The position numbers and the translations under genes are program-made. A DNA stretch of 64,000 nt, from NCBI GenBank assembly GCA_964638055.1, contig CAZWXF010000001.1:71983-135982 (forward strand), read 5' to 3'. Below the pieces are notes generated by a model that saw nothing but the letters and a program-made list of their open reading frames with translations, was not told the DNA's origin and made no database searches. Each line of letters starts with the position of its first letter. Within the stretch, counting starts at the first letter, position 1. Below are positions 44,409-53,725 of the stretch, piece after piece. The stretch comes from Prado023 sp964638055. GTDB taxonomy: Bacteria; Actinomycetota; Actinomycetes; S36-B12; CAIYMF01.

Positions 44409-45562
44409 CCACCGTGAGCGCCGACGCTGCGCTGGCGGACCTGCCCCTGCGCCCGGAGCTGCGCGGCCAGGTGCCCTACGGAGCCCCGCAGCTCGACGTC
44501 CCGGTGCGGCTCAACGTCAACGAGAACCCGTTCCCGCCCGGCGCCGAGCTCGTCGCGGACATCGCCAGCGCCGTCGCCGTCGCGGCGGCCACGCTCAACC
44601 GCTACCCGGATCGCGACGCCCTGGGGCTGCGAGCCGACCTCGCCGCGTACGTCGCCGGCGATGTGGCCCGCGACCGCGTCGCCGGCGCAGCGACGGATCC
44701 CCGTCAGATCGGCTCGTCCGAGGTCTGGGCGGCCAACGGATCCAACGAGATCATGCTCCAGCTCCTCCAGGCGTTCGGTGGACCGGGGCGTGCCGCCCTG
44801 GGCTTCGCCCCCACGTACTCGATGTACCCCGACTACTGCCGGGACACCTTCACCGAGTACCGGACGCTGCCGCGCAGGGCCGACTTCCGGATCGACGTGC
44901 CCGCGGCGCTGGAGCACATCCGGGCGCACCAGCCCGACGTGATCCTGGTCGCCTCGCCGAACAACCCGACGGGCACGTCGGTGGAGCTCGACGAGATCGA
45001 CGCGCTCTGTCGCGCGAGCACGGGGATGGTCGTGGTCGACGAGGCGTATGCCGAGTTCCGACGCCCAGGTCGACCGTCGGCCATCGAGCTGCTCGCGGAG
45101 CACCCCCGACTCGTTGTGACGCGCACCATGAGCAAGGCCTTCGCCCTGGCCGGCGCCCGGCTCGGGTACCTGATCGCCAGCCCGGCCGTTGTCGAGGCCG
45201 TCCAGCTCGTCCGGCTGCCGTATCACCTCTCGGCCGTCACCCAGGCCGTGGCCCGGACCGCCCTGGCTCACGCGGACTCACTCCTGGCCGGGGTCGAGGC
45301 CCTGCGCGAGCAGCGGGACGCGATGGTTGACTGGCTCGCCGGGCAGCCGGGCATCGAGGTCGTGCCCTCCGACGCCAACTTCATCCTCTTCGGTCGTTTC
45401 GCCGACCGGGACGACGTCTGGCAGCGACTGCTCGACCAGGGCGTGCTCGTCCGGGCGACGGGCCCGCGAGGCTGGCTGCGCGTGAGCGCGGGCACGGCCG
45501 AGGAGATGGCGGCGTTCCGGGCGGCGCTCGTGGCCGCACGCCGGCCGGGCGACACGGCATGA
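44405..45562 (+). CDS. hisC: Histidinol-phosphate aminotransferase
   Basis: PLP enzyme of fold type I, 385 residues. VRLNVNENPFPPG is the HisC opening, ANGSNEIMLQLLQAF the cofactor region, ASPNNPTGT and VVVDEAYAEFRR the conserved PLP contacts, and TMSKAFALAGARLGY holds the Schiff-base K244. The ATG at 44405 overlaps the hisD stop; upstream in-frame codons lie inside hisD. Its own stop overlaps a repeat-derived ORF by ATGA, which separates it from hisB. Confidence 0.96.
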   Translation: MTTVSADAALADLPLRPELRGQVPYGAPQLDVPVRLNVNENPFPPGAELVADIASAVAVAAATLNRYPDRDALGLRADLAAYVAGDVARDRVAGAATDPRQIGSSEVWAANGSNEIMLQLLQAFGGPGRAALGFAPTYSMYPDYCRDTFTEYRTLPRRADFRIDVPAALEHIRAHQPDVILVASPNNPTGTSVELDEIDALCRASTGMVVVDEAYAEFRRPGRPSAIELLAEHPRLVVTRTMSKAFALAGARLGYLIASPAVVEAVQLVRLPYHLSAVTQAVARTALAHADSLLAGVEALREQRDAMVDWLAGQPGIEVVPSDANFILFGRFADRDDVWQRLLDQGVLVRATGPRGWLRVSAGTAEEMAAFRAALVAARRPGDTA

Positions 45563-45831
45563 CGACCCGCTCTGCGCCGGAGAAGCGCCTGCTCCCCGCG
45601 CTGGCGGGGATGGGCCGGGTCTTGATCGCCCGGGTCTCGACGGGCTCGACCGGCGCGGGACGCCCCGCGTGGGTCTGGACGGGCTCGACCGGCGCGGGAC
45701 GCCCCGCGTGGGTCTGGACGGGCTCGACCGGCGCGGGACGCCCCGCGTGGGCCTGGATGGGCTCGACCGGCGCGGGGGGCCCGGTGTGGATCGCCAGCAT
45801 CGCGATGTCAGCAACGACGAGGGAGGACTGA
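45559..45831 (+). CDS. Repeat-derived 90-residue ORF bridging hisC and hisB (doubtful gene)
   Basis: The frame opens with an ATGA overlap on the hisC stop and closes with TGATG on the hisB start, so it fits the coupled architecture exactly. It is largely made of four 13-residue units of the form (W/S)TGSTGAGRPAWV encoded by a 39-bp tandem repeat, flanked by unique ends (MTTRSAPEKRLLPALAGM and IASIAMSATTRED). There is no similarity to a known family. hisB has its own good ribosome-binding site (GAGGGAGGA), so translation of this frame is not needed. It could be a fortuitous frame kept open by a stop-free repeat whose unit is a multiple of three. Confidence 0.3.
   Translation: MTTRSAPEKRLLPALAGMGRVLIARVSTGSTGAGRPAWVWTGSTGAGRPAWVWTGSTGAGRPAWAWMGSTGAGGPVWIASIAMSATTRED
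45632..45787 (+). repeat. 39-bp tandem repeat, four copies, inside the his operon
   Basis: Copies at 45632-45670, 45671-45709, 45710-45748 and 45749-45787. The middle two are identical, the first differs at one position and the last is diverged. Each contains GACGGGCTCGACCGGCGCGG, the core of the dispersed repeat family, followed by a GC-rich GACGCCCCGCGTGGG module. Confidence 0.9.
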
Positions 45832-46418
45832 TGGGTCGCTCGGCCGAGATCAGGCGCACCACCAAGGAGAGCGACGTCCGGCTCTCGCTGGAGCTGGACG
45901 GCTCCGGAGCCACGGACATCAGCACGGGCGTGCCGTTCTTCGACCACATGATGACCCAGATCGGCAAGCACGCCGGCTTCGACCTGACGATCCTCACGCA
46001 GGGCGACATCGAGGTCGACTCCCACCACACCGTGGAGGACACCAGCCTCGCCTTCGGCGCCGCGCTACGGCAGGCGCTCGGCGACAAGGCCGGCATCCGG
46101 CGGTTCGGCGACGCGATGGTCCCCCTCGACGAGGCCTTGGCACAGGCTGTGGTGGACCTCTCCGGCAGGCCCTATGTCATGCACGACGAGCCGCCGATGG
46201 CCCCGATGATCGGCACCTACGACACGACGCTGACCCGGCACGTGTGGGAGTCGATCTCGGCGACCGCGCAGATCTGCCTGCACGTGCGCTGCCTGTACGG
46301 CCGCAACCCGCACCACATGGTGGAGGCGCAGTTCAAGTCGGTGGCTCGCGCCCTGCGCACGGCGGTCGAGATCGACCCGCGAGTGATCGGGGTGCCCAGC
46401 ACGAAGGGCGCCCTGTGA
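45831..46418 (+). CDS. hisB: Imidazoleglycerol-phosphate dehydratase
   Basis: A 195-residue monofunctional HisB (no phosphatase domain), which dehydrates imidazoleglycerol phosphate using two Mn sites. STGVPFFDHMMTQIGKHAGFD, DSHHTVEDTSLAFG, and RNPHHMVEAQFKSVARAL are the three histidine-rich metal motifs. The ATG at 45831 follows GAGGGAGGA. The TGA overlaps the next small gene as GTGA. Confidence 0.96.
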   Translation: MGRSAEIRRTTKESDVRLSLELDGSGATDISTGVPFFDHMMTQIGKHAGFDLTILTQGDIEVDSHHTVEDTSLAFGAALRQALGDKAGIRRFGDAMVPLDEALAQAVVDLSGRPYVMHDEPPMAPMIGTYDTTLTRHVWESISATAQICLHVRCLYGRNPHHMVEAQFKSVARALRTAVEIDPRVIGVPSTKGAL

Positions 46419-46594
46419 GCGGTCAGGGCGTCGCCATCCTCGTCTCGGTCCTCCTGACCGGGATCATCATGGTGGCGTGGATCGTCTGGGGGGTGCGGGA
46501 GTACCGCCGCACGGGTTCCCCCCAATGGCTGTGGATGGCTGCGCTGCTGTCCGTGAGCATCCTGGTCATGCTCTCGACCTACCTCGCCCGATGA
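46415..46594 (+). CDS. Small two-helix membrane protein between hisB and hisH
   Basis: A 59-residue protein starting at GTG 46415 (GTGA overlap with hisB) and ending in an ATGA overlap with hisH. Two hydrophobic stretches (about 5-26 and 38-57) flank a polar turn REYRRTGSPQW. Small membrane ORFs at this position occur in other actinobacterial his operons, and the double coupling argues that it is translated. The function is unknown, and no histidine-biosynthetic role is evident. Confidence 0.7.
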   Translation: MSGQGVAILVSVLLTGIIMVAWIVWGVREYRRTGSPQWLWMAALLSVSILVMLSTYLAR

Positions 46595-47220
46595 CCCGAG
46601 TCGTCATCCTCGACTACGGCTCGGGGAACCTGCGGTCGGCGCAGCGCGCGCTGGCCCACGTCGGGGCGCAGGTGTCGGTGACCTCGGACCTGGTGCAGGC
46701 CGAGGCCGCAGACGGGCTGGTCGTGCCCGGGGTGGGTGCGTTCGCCGCCTGCATGGCCGGCTTCCGCGCCGTCCAGGGCCCGACGGCGGTGGGGCGTCGA
46801 CTGGCCGGTGGACGCCCGGTCCTGGGCATCTGCGTGGGGATGCAGATCATGTTCGACCGCGGCGTGGAGCACGGCGTGATCAGCGAGGGGCTGGGGGAGT
46901 GGCCCGGCGTGGTGGACCTGCTGCCCGCCCCGGTCCTTCCGCACATGGGCTGGAACACGGTCGGTGTCCCGGAGGGCTCGGTCCTGTTCGACGGCGTCGC
47001 GGACGAGCGCTTCTACTTCGTGCACTCCTACGCGGTGCAGCAGTGGACCCTGCCCAGCCAGGCCCCCCTCCGTTCCCCCGTGGTGACCTGGGCCGAGCAT
47101 GGCGTCCCCTTCGTGGCGGCCGTGGAGAACGGTCCCCTGTGCGCCACGCAGTTCCATCCGGAGAAGTCGGGGGACGCCGGGCTGCACCTGCTCGGCAACT
47201 GGGTGCGCTCGCTGGGCTGA
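46591..47220 (+). CDS. hisH: Imidazole glycerol phosphate synthase glutaminase subunit HisH
   Basis: Class I glutamine amidotransferase (209 residues) feeding ammonia to HisF. VVILDYGSGNLRS opens the protein. GICVGMQIMF contains the nucleophile C81, and TQFHPEKSG supplies H189 and E191. The ATG at 46591 overlaps the preceding stop. hisA/priA and hisF, which usually follow, are not here: the operon ends in a repeat field, so HisF must be encoded elsewhere. Confidence 0.95.
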   Translation: MTRVVILDYGSGNLRSAQRALAHVGAQVSVTSDLVQAEAADGLVVPGVGAFAACMAGFRAVQGPTAVGRRLAGGRPVLGICVGMQIMFDRGVEHGVISEGLGEWPGVVDLLPAPVLPHMGWNTVGVPEGSVLFDGVADERFYFVHSYAVQQWTLPSQAPLRSPVVTWAEHGVPFVAAVENGPLCATQFHPEKSGDAGLHLLGNWVRSLG

Positions 47221-47244
47221 CCGCCGCGTCCCGGCTCCCCGTCG

Positions 47245-47390
47245 GTCGAGCCCGTCAAGCCCTCCGCGCCGGTCGAGCCTGTCGAGATCCCCGCGCCGGT
47301 CGAGCCTGTCGAGACCTCCGCGCCGGCCGAGCCGGTCGAGCCCTCCGCGCCGGTCGAGCCCGTCGAGACCCGCGCCCCTCGTCGACAGAC
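47245..47390. repeat. GGTCGAGCC repeat field after hisH
   Basis: About five imperfect copies of CCGGTCGAGCCCGTCGAGACC with CTCCGCG or CCCGCG spacers, in the same family as 8545-8835. It lies directly downstream of the truncated his operon and upstream of the pheS promoter. Confidence 0.85.
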
Positions 47391-47439
47391 CAGCTCATGG
47401 GCGGACCCGCGGCGAGCCCAGCCCCCTCAGTCGGGCCGA

Positions 47440-47445
47440 TAGACT
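47440..47445 (+). promoter_or_regulatory. -10 element of pheST
   Basis: TAGACT (TAnnnT) lies 35 bases before the pheS ATG, just after the repeat field. A clear -35 is not visible. Confidence 0.4.
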
Positions 47446-47480
47446 CGTTGCCCGACTCGTCCGCGGCCCCGGAAGGCACC

Positions 47481-48590
<1,110 letters not shown>

Positions 48591-48593
48591 GGG

Positions 48594-51128
48594 ATGCGCG
48601 CGCCACTGAGCTGGATTCGCACGTTCACGCCCCTGCCGGCCGAGATCAGCGGCCGCGAGGTCGCCGCCCGCCTCATCGCGGCCGGCCTGGAGGTGGAGAC
48701 CGTCGAGACCGTGGGCGGCGACGTCCAGGGCCCCCTGGTGGTGGCCGAGGTCCGCTCGGTCGAGGAGCTCACCGGCTTCCGCAAGCCGATCCGGTACTGC
48801 CGGGTCGGTGTCGGCGCAGGTCGGGGTGAGGCTGTCGACGGCCGGGTCAGCGACGAGCGTGGCGTCATCTGCGGGGCGTCGAACTTCGCCCCCGGGGACC
48901 TGGTCGTCGTGGCACTGCCGGGGGCCGTGCTTCCCGGCGGGTTCGAGATCGCCTCGCGCGAGACCTACGGCCGGCTCTCCGACGGGATGATCGCCAGCGA
49001 GCGCGAGCTCGGGCTCGGTGAGGACCACGCCGGGATCATCGTGCTGCCCCCGGGCAGCGGGCAGACCGGCGACGACGCCGGCGAGCTCCTCGGCCTCGGT
49101 GACGAGATCCTCGACATCGCTGTCACTCCGGACCGGGGGTACGCCCTGAGCATCCGCGGGGTCGCCCGGGAGGTCGCCACCGCCTTCGGGCTGCCCTTCG
49201 AGGACCCGGCCCTGGTCGATCCCGAGGCGCTGCTGCCGTCTGCCAGTGGCGCGGCCGCCCACGGCTGCGCGATCGCCGACCCGCACGTCGCGGACCACTT
49301 CGTGCTGCGGACCATCTCGGGTCTGGACCCGACGGCGCCCAGCCCGCAGTGGATGCGCCGGACGCTGGTCGCATGCGGGATGCGCCCGGTCTCGCTGGCG
49401 GTCGACGTGACGAACTACGTCATGCTCGAGCTGGGCCAGCCGCTGCACGCCTTCGACCGGGCCCAGCTCTCGGGCCCGCTCCAGGTCCGCCGCGCCGCGC
49501 AGGGCGAGCAGCTGGAGACCCTCGACCACGTCCGGCGCACGCTGCGCGGCCAGGACGTCGTCATCGCCGACGACGCGCGCCCGCTGGCGCTGGCCGGGAC
49601 GATGGGCGGGCTGGAGTCGGAGATCTCCGACAACTCCAGCGAGGTGGCCATCGAGGCGGTCCACTTCGACGCCGTGTCGATCGCCCGGATGTCGCGGAAT
49701 CACCGGCTGTCCTCCGAGGCCAGCAGGCGCTTCGAGCGGGGGGTCGATCCCGCCCTCCCCGCCATCGCATCGGCCCGCGCGGCGGCGCTGCTCATCGAGC
49801 TGGGTGGCGCCCGGTACGTGGGGAGCTCCCGTGTCGACCAGCGGGTCCCGGCGGCCCCGGTGACGATGTCCGCCGACCTGCCGGGCCGCATGTCGGGCAT
49901 GGCCATCGGTGCCGAGCGAGTCGTGCACCTGCTCGGCGAAGTGGGAGCGACGGTGCAGCGTGCGGGGGACGAACTGCAGGGCGGCCTTCTCGTCACCGCA
50001 CCCAGCTGGCGCCCCGACCTGACGGGCCGGGCCGAGCTGGTGGAGGAGGTGATCAGGCTCGTCGGGTACGAGAACCTCCCGGCGCGCCTGCCACAGGCCC
50101 CTGCCGGCTTCGGCCTGACGACCGGCCAGCGGCTGCGCCGTCGGATCGGCCGGGCACTGGCCTCCGACGGTCTCGTCGAGGTGCTGGCCTACCCCTTCAT
50201 CGGGGCCGCCGACCTCGACGCGCTCGGACTCGCGGCCGACGACCCTCGTCGCCGGTCCGTTCGTCTGGCCAACCCGCTGTCCGACGAGCAGCCCCTGCTG
50301 CGCACGACGCTGCTGCCCGGCCTCGCGGCCACGGCGCGACGCAACCTCAGCCGTGGCCTGGTCGACATCGCCCTCTACGAGGTCGGTCTCGTGTTCCGCT
50401 CGGCCGCCGGCTCCGACGCCTCGGCGGTCGACCTGCGCCCTTCCACGCAGGCGCGTCCCTCCGACGAGCAGCTTCTCGCGCTGGACCGGCTGCTCCCGGA
50501 CCAGCCGCGCCACGCGGCGGGGCTGCTGGCCGGCGACCGGGACCGCGCAGGCTGGTGGGGGGCGGGCCGCGCTGCCACCTGGTCGGACGCGATCGGTGTG
50601 GTCCAGGACCTGGCGGCGGAGCTGGGCGTGCCCCTCGAGACCAGGGCCGCGGCCGCTGCGCCGTGGCACTCGGGCCGCTGCGCCGAGCTCGTCGTGGCAG
50701 GCTCGGTCATCGGCCACGCCGGGGAGCTTCATCCACGGGCGATCACCGCCCTGGGCCTGCCTGCGCGGGCGTGCGCCTTCGAGCTGGCTGTGGACCCGCT
50801 GCTCACGGCGACGCCCCCGGTCGCTGCCGCGCCCGAGCTCTCCACCATGCCCGTCGCCAAGGAGGACCTCGCGGTCGTCGTGGCGGCGGACATCAGCGCC
50901 GAGCGTGTCCGGCGGGCGCTCCTGGCCGGCGGAGGGAGCCTGCTGGAGGGCGTGCGCCTGTTCGACGCCTACACCGGCGACCAGGTGCCGCCCGGCCACA
51001 AGTCACTGGCCTTCGCCCTGCGGCTGCGCGCACCCGACAGGACACTGTCGACGGCAGAGGTGGCCGCGGTGCGCTCGTCCGCGCTGGCTCGGGCGGCCGA
51101 GGAGTGCGCGGCCGTCCTTCGCGCCTAG
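48594..51128 (+). CDS. pheT: Phenylalanyl-tRNA synthetase beta subunit
   Basis: An 844-residue beta subunit. It starts MRAPLSWIRTF and contains the EMAP-like tRNA-binding domain (VICGASNFAPGDLVVVALPG), the B3/B4 editing domain (DVTNYVMLELGQPLHAFD, EAVHFDAVSIARMSR), B5, the catalytic-like core (NPLSDEQPLLRTTLLPGL) and a C-terminal ferredoxin-like anticodon-binding domain (YTGDQVPPGHKSLAFALRL). It is cotranscribed with pheS and ends in a repeat-rich terminator region. Confidence 0.97.
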   Translation: MRAPLSWIRTFTPLPAEISGREVAARLIAAGLEVETVETVGGDVQGPLVVAEVRSVEELTGFRKPIRYCRVGVGAGRGEAVDGRVSDERGVICGASNFAPGDLVVVALPGAVLPGGFEIASRETYGRLSDGMIASERELGLGEDHAGIIVLPPGSGQTGDDAGELLGLGDEILDIAVTPDRGYALSIRGVAREVATAFGLPFEDPALVDPEALLPSASGAAAHGCAIADPHVADHFVLRTISGLDPTAPSPQWMRRTLVACGMRPVSLAVDVTNYVMLELGQPLHAFDRAQLSGPLQVRRAAQGEQLETLDHVRRTLRGQDVVIADDARPLALAGTMGGLESEISDNSSEVAIEAVHFDAVSIARMSRNHRLSSEASRRFERGVDPALPAIASARAAALLIELGGARYVGSSRVDQRVPAAPVTMSADLPGRMSGMAIGAERVVHLLGEVGATVQRAGDELQGGLLVTAPSWRPDLTGRAELVEEVIRLVGYENLPARLPQAPAGFGLTTGQRLRRRIGRALASDGLVEVLAYPFIGAADLDALGLAADDPRRRSVRLANPLSDEQPLLRTTLLPGLAATARRNLSRGLVDIALYEVGLVFRSAAGSDASAVDLRPSTQARPSDEQLLALDRLLPDQPRHAAGLLAGDRDRAGWWGAGRAATWSDAIGVVQDLAAELGVPLETRAAAAAPWHSGRCAELVVAGSVIGHAGELHPRAITALGLPARACAFELAVDPLLTATPPVAAAPELSTMPVAKEDLAVVVAADISAERVRRALLAGGGSLLEGVRLFDAYTGDQVPPGHKSLAFALRLRAPDRTLSTAEVAAVRSSALARAAEECAAVLRA

Positions 51129-51139
51129 GCGCGCGGGCT

Positions 51140-51332
51140 CGACGACGGGGTCTCGACGGGCTCGACCGGCGGGGTCTCGACGGGCTCGACCGACGGGACG
51201 GGCTCGACCGACGGGACGGGCTCGACGGGGGGTCTCGACGGGCTCGACCGGCGGGGAGGCGAGCGAGCGTCGGTCGAGCCCGTCGAGACCAGAGCGGGTC
51301 TTGGGTCTCGGCTGGCTCGACCTACGACCCGG
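51140..51332. repeat. GGTCTCGACGGGCTCGACC repeat field with both orientations
   Basis: Several forward copies of the core and one reverse-complement copy occur between the pheT stop and the convergent amidotransferase stop. The 12-mer GTCTTGGGTCTC at 51298-51309 is identical to one arm of the hairpin at 8949-8960. Confidence 0.85.
51231..51290. terminator. 20-bp perfect stem formed by opposed repeat copies
   Basis: The 20-mers at 51231-51250 (GGTCTCGACGGGCTCGACCG) and 51271-51290 are exact reverse complements separated by 20 bases. Placed between convergent genes, this is a natural bidirectional terminator. Confidence 0.65.
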
Positions 51333-52169
51333 TCAGGTCGTAGGGACGCGCGGGGTGAACGACCAGATCTCGTCCTGGCCGTCCTGGATCACGCCCCACG
51401 ACGACTCCGGCACCTCGTTCCAGGCGCCTGCCAGCTCCCCGAAGGGCTCGGAGACGACCAGTCGGGTCTCCTCGGACACCTCGTAGAGCTGAGGGTTGTT
51501 GGGGTACTGGTGGCGCAGCGTCATGACGTCGGTGCTGAAGAACAGGGTCCGCGAGCTGCCTTCGCTGGAGTATCGGAAGCTCCAGACCCGGACCCCGTCG
51601 GTGGTCGCCACGGTCATCTGGATCGGGTGCTCGACACCATGCTTGTGGCCAACGTGCTCGATGAGTCCAACCGCCTCCTCGACCGCACGAACCGGGTCGT
51701 CGCGCAGCCCGAACGTCAACGCGAGGTGGAAGAACAGCTCGGAGTCGGTCGATCCCTCCATGTTCGGGAAGTACGCCGGGTCGACGGCCAGCGAGAGGTC
51801 ACGGCGGACCTTCGAGAACTCCCGGATGAGCCCGTTGTGCATCCACAGCCAGTTGGCGAACTGGAAGGGATGGCAGTTGGTCTGCTGGATCGCCCCACCC
51901 GTGGAGGCCCGGACATGTGCGAACACCAGCCCCGAGACGAGATGGCGGGAGATGCTGCGCAGGTTGCGGTCGTTCCAGGCCGGGTCCGTGCTGCGGAACA
52001 CCCCCGGCTCGCGGCCGATCCCGTACCAGCCGACCCCGAAGCCGTCCCCGTTCGTCGTCGTCGCCCCCATCCTCGAGTTGAGGCTCTGGTCGATGAGGGA
52101 GTGCTTCGGGCGCAGCAGCAGGTGGTCCATGCGGATCGGTGATCCCGAGTAGGCCAGCCAACGGCACAT
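51333..52169 (-). CDS. Class II (Ntn) glutamine amidotransferase-like protein
   Basis: A 278-residue stand-alone glutaminase-type protein. MCRWLAYSGSPI places Cys2 as the N-terminal nucleophile after methionine removal. NGDGFGVGWYG, FAHVRASTGGAIQQTNCHPF, WLWMHNGLIREF and GSTDSELFFHLAL are the conserved substrate-pocket segments of the YafJ/EgtC-like group. The start at 52169 is fixed by the MCRW motif and AGGAGGATGCG upstream; a longer frame would bury the nucleophile. No ergothioneine genes are nearby, so EgtC is not supported. The amide donor may be glutamine or a gamma-glutamyl compound. Confidence 0.85.
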   Translation of the reverse strand: MCRWLAYSGSPIRMDHLLLRPKHSLIDQSLNSRMGATTTNGDGFGVGWYGIGREPGVFRSTDPAWNDRNLRSISRHLVSGLVFAHVRASTGGAIQQTNCHPFQFANWLWMHNGLIREFSKVRRDLSLAVDPAYFPNMEGSTDSELFFHLALTFGLRDDPVRAVEEAVGLIEHVGHKHGVEHPIQMTVATTDGVRVWSFRYSSEGSSRTLFFSTDVMTLRHQYPNNPQLYEVSEETRLVVSEPFGELAGAWNEVPESSWGVIQDGQDEIWSFTPRVPTT

Positions 52170-52288
52170 CGCATCCTCCTGGTCGCCGCACCGTCGGATC
52201 CCGCGGTGCGCGGGGCGGCGCTCCGCCCGGTGTCGGCCGACCACAATCTAGGTACCTGCTGCCTGCGTAGTCGATTCGGTTCCATGGG

Positions 52289-52318
52289 TTGACCGGATCG
52301 ACCAGGCAGCGATCTGAT
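52289..52318 (+). promoter_or_regulatory. Promoter of the SDR gene
   Basis: TTGACC (52289-52294), an 18-base spacer and TCTGAT (52313-52318), followed by six bases and the ATG. This suggests a leaderless transcript, although the -10 departs from TAnnnT. Confidence 0.5.
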
Positions 52319-52324
52319 CGTGCC

Positions 52325-53095
52325 ATGGGAATCGCCCCTGAACGGACAGCCCTGGTGACCGGGGCGAGCCGGGGGATTGGTCGAGCCCTGACGCAGTCCC
52401 TGGTCGCGGACGGCTGGCGCGTCGTCGCTCTCGCGCGCGATCGCGGACTCCTGGGCGAGCTGCGCGATGAACTGGGTCCGGCGATCATCCCGTACGTCGC
52501 GGATGTGACCGATCCCAAGGCCATGGCCGGTCTCGGCGACCGGCTCGCCGAGGTGGGCCCTGGCAGGCTCGACCTGGCCGTCGCCAACGCCGGGGCCTAC
52601 ACCGCGGTGGGCCCGACGTGGACCGCGGACCCCGAGGCATGGTGGCACGACCTCGCGGTGAACGTACGCGGGGTCCAGCTGACGCTTCGTGCCGTCCTTC
52701 CCGGGATGGTCGCCGGCGGGCACGGGCGGGTCGTCGTCCTGTCCTCGGGGATGTCGACGCATCCGACGCCCTGGTCCTCGGCGTACGGGGCCAGCAAGGC
52801 GGCGCTCAACCACCTCGTAGGCTCCGTCGCCGGTGAGCTGGCCGGAACGGGCGTAGGCATCTTCGCCATCTCCCCGGGGATGGTCGCCACGGAAATGACC
52901 CAATGGCCAGAGGAGCTGCTCGCATTCCGCCCGGACCTGCGTGATCTGGCACCTTCGGCGTTCCTGCCGACGACCAGGGCCTCGGACCTCGTGCGCGAGC
53001 TGGCCAGCGGCCGTCTGGACGCCCTGACCGGCCGGTTCATCCACGTGCGTGACGACCTGGACGCCCTCCTGGCCGCGGCCGCTGATGCCACCTGA
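52325..53095 (+). CDS. Short-chain dehydrogenase/reductase
   Basis: Classical SDR of 256 residues. TGASRGIG (about 12-19) binds the dinucleotide, VANAG is the NAG motif, and SSAYGASKAAL has catalytic Y154 and K158. The basic residue in ALARDR after beta-2 suggests NADP preference. The substrate is not predictable. It starts at ATG 52325, probably leaderless, and is divergent from the amidotransferase. The following small minus-strand gene is convergent. Confidence 0.88.
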   Translation: MGIAPERTALVTGASRGIGRALTQSLVADGWRVVALARDRGLLGELRDELGPAIIPYVADVTDPKAMAGLGDRLAEVGPGRLDLAVANAGAYTAVGPTWTADPEAWWHDLAVNVRGVQLTLRAVLPGMVAGGHGRVVVLSSGMSTHPTPWSSAYGASKAALNHLVGSVAGELAGTGVGIFAISPGMVATEMTQWPEELLAFRPDLRDLAPSAFLPTTRASDLVRELASGRLDALTGRFIHVRDDLDALLAAAADAT

Positions 53096-53185
53096 CCGGC
53101 ACCCCGACTCGCCCTGCCTGATACACGGTCCCTGCTCCCGGTACGGCTCGGCAGTCCGCAGCAGTCGACCGGGCACACGGCCCCG

Positions 53186-53548
53186 TCAGAGCTTGGGACG
53201 CCAGCGGCGTCCCGCCAGGGCCTCCTCGACGAGCGTCACCTCGCGCAGTCGCGCGGCCAGGGTGGCGCCCTCCTTGGCCAGGGCGGCCAGCGTCTCCTCG
53301 ATGGCGTCCGGGGGGACGCGGCCGGCAAGGTCGCGGCGGACGCCCGAGTACGCAGTGCGCGCGGCCTGCAGGGTCGCTTCGGCATGGACATGGGCCAGGC
53401 GAGCCAGGATCGGCAGGTGTCGGCGAAGGACGAGATGGCTTCTGTAGTCCGGGGGGCAGAACTCCATGAGCCAGCCGCCCGCCTTCACCTCGAACTCGGG
53501 CAGCTCCGGATCGGGCAGCGCGCTGGGCCATCCCGGTGGCTTCGTCAC
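53186..53548 (-). CDS. Small conserved-looking protein of unknown function
   Basis: A 120-residue protein that I do not recognise. It begins (GTG) MTKPPGWPSALPDPELPEFEV, then GGWLMEFCPPDYRSHLVL, a helical region ARLAHVHAEATLQAARTAYSGVRRDL and a basic end GRRWRPKL. The helix-rich middle, absence of membrane segments and normal codon usage argue for a real gene. It is flanked by the SDR and by an inverted-repeat element that begins 10 bases beyond its start. No function is assigned. Confidence 0.6.
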   Translation of the reverse strand: MTKPPGWPSALPDPELPEFEVKAGGWLMEFCPPDYRSHLVLRRHLPILARLAHVHAEATLQAARTAYSGVRRDLAGRVPPDAIEETLAALAKEGATLAARLREVTLVEEALAGRRWRPKL

Positions 53549-53557
53549 GGGTCAACG

Positions 53558-53725
53558 CTAGGGCGTGTCTCCATATCCCGATTGCCGGCTGCGCGACGCC
53601 CGGGCACTGCACCTCGCCGCGTTGCCGTCGCTCGCCGGGCCACCAGCCCGACTCACTGCGCCGCCTTGCGATGCACAGCACCGAACGCCGCTCGCAACGT
53701 CAGTGGATATGGAGACACACCCTAG
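53558..53725. mobile_element. 168-bp inverted-repeat element (MITE-like), no coding capacity
   Basis: CTAGGGCGTGTCTCCATATCC (53558-53578) and the reverse complement at 53705-53725 match at 20 of 21 positions. The outer CTAG may include a TA or CTAG target site. The interior is GC-rich and non-coding. Length and the motif AGGGC-TGTCT resemble the element at 40161-40321, suggesting mobilisation by one transposase family in trans. Confidence 0.7.

Noticed and set aside
45632..45787. CRISPR-like array of four 39-bp units
   Set aside because: The units are directly abutting with no variable spacers, and no cas genes are near.
52170..52244. Longer N-terminus for the class II amidotransferase
   Set aside because: The nucleophile must be Cys2 of MCRWLAY, so the start at 52169 is required.
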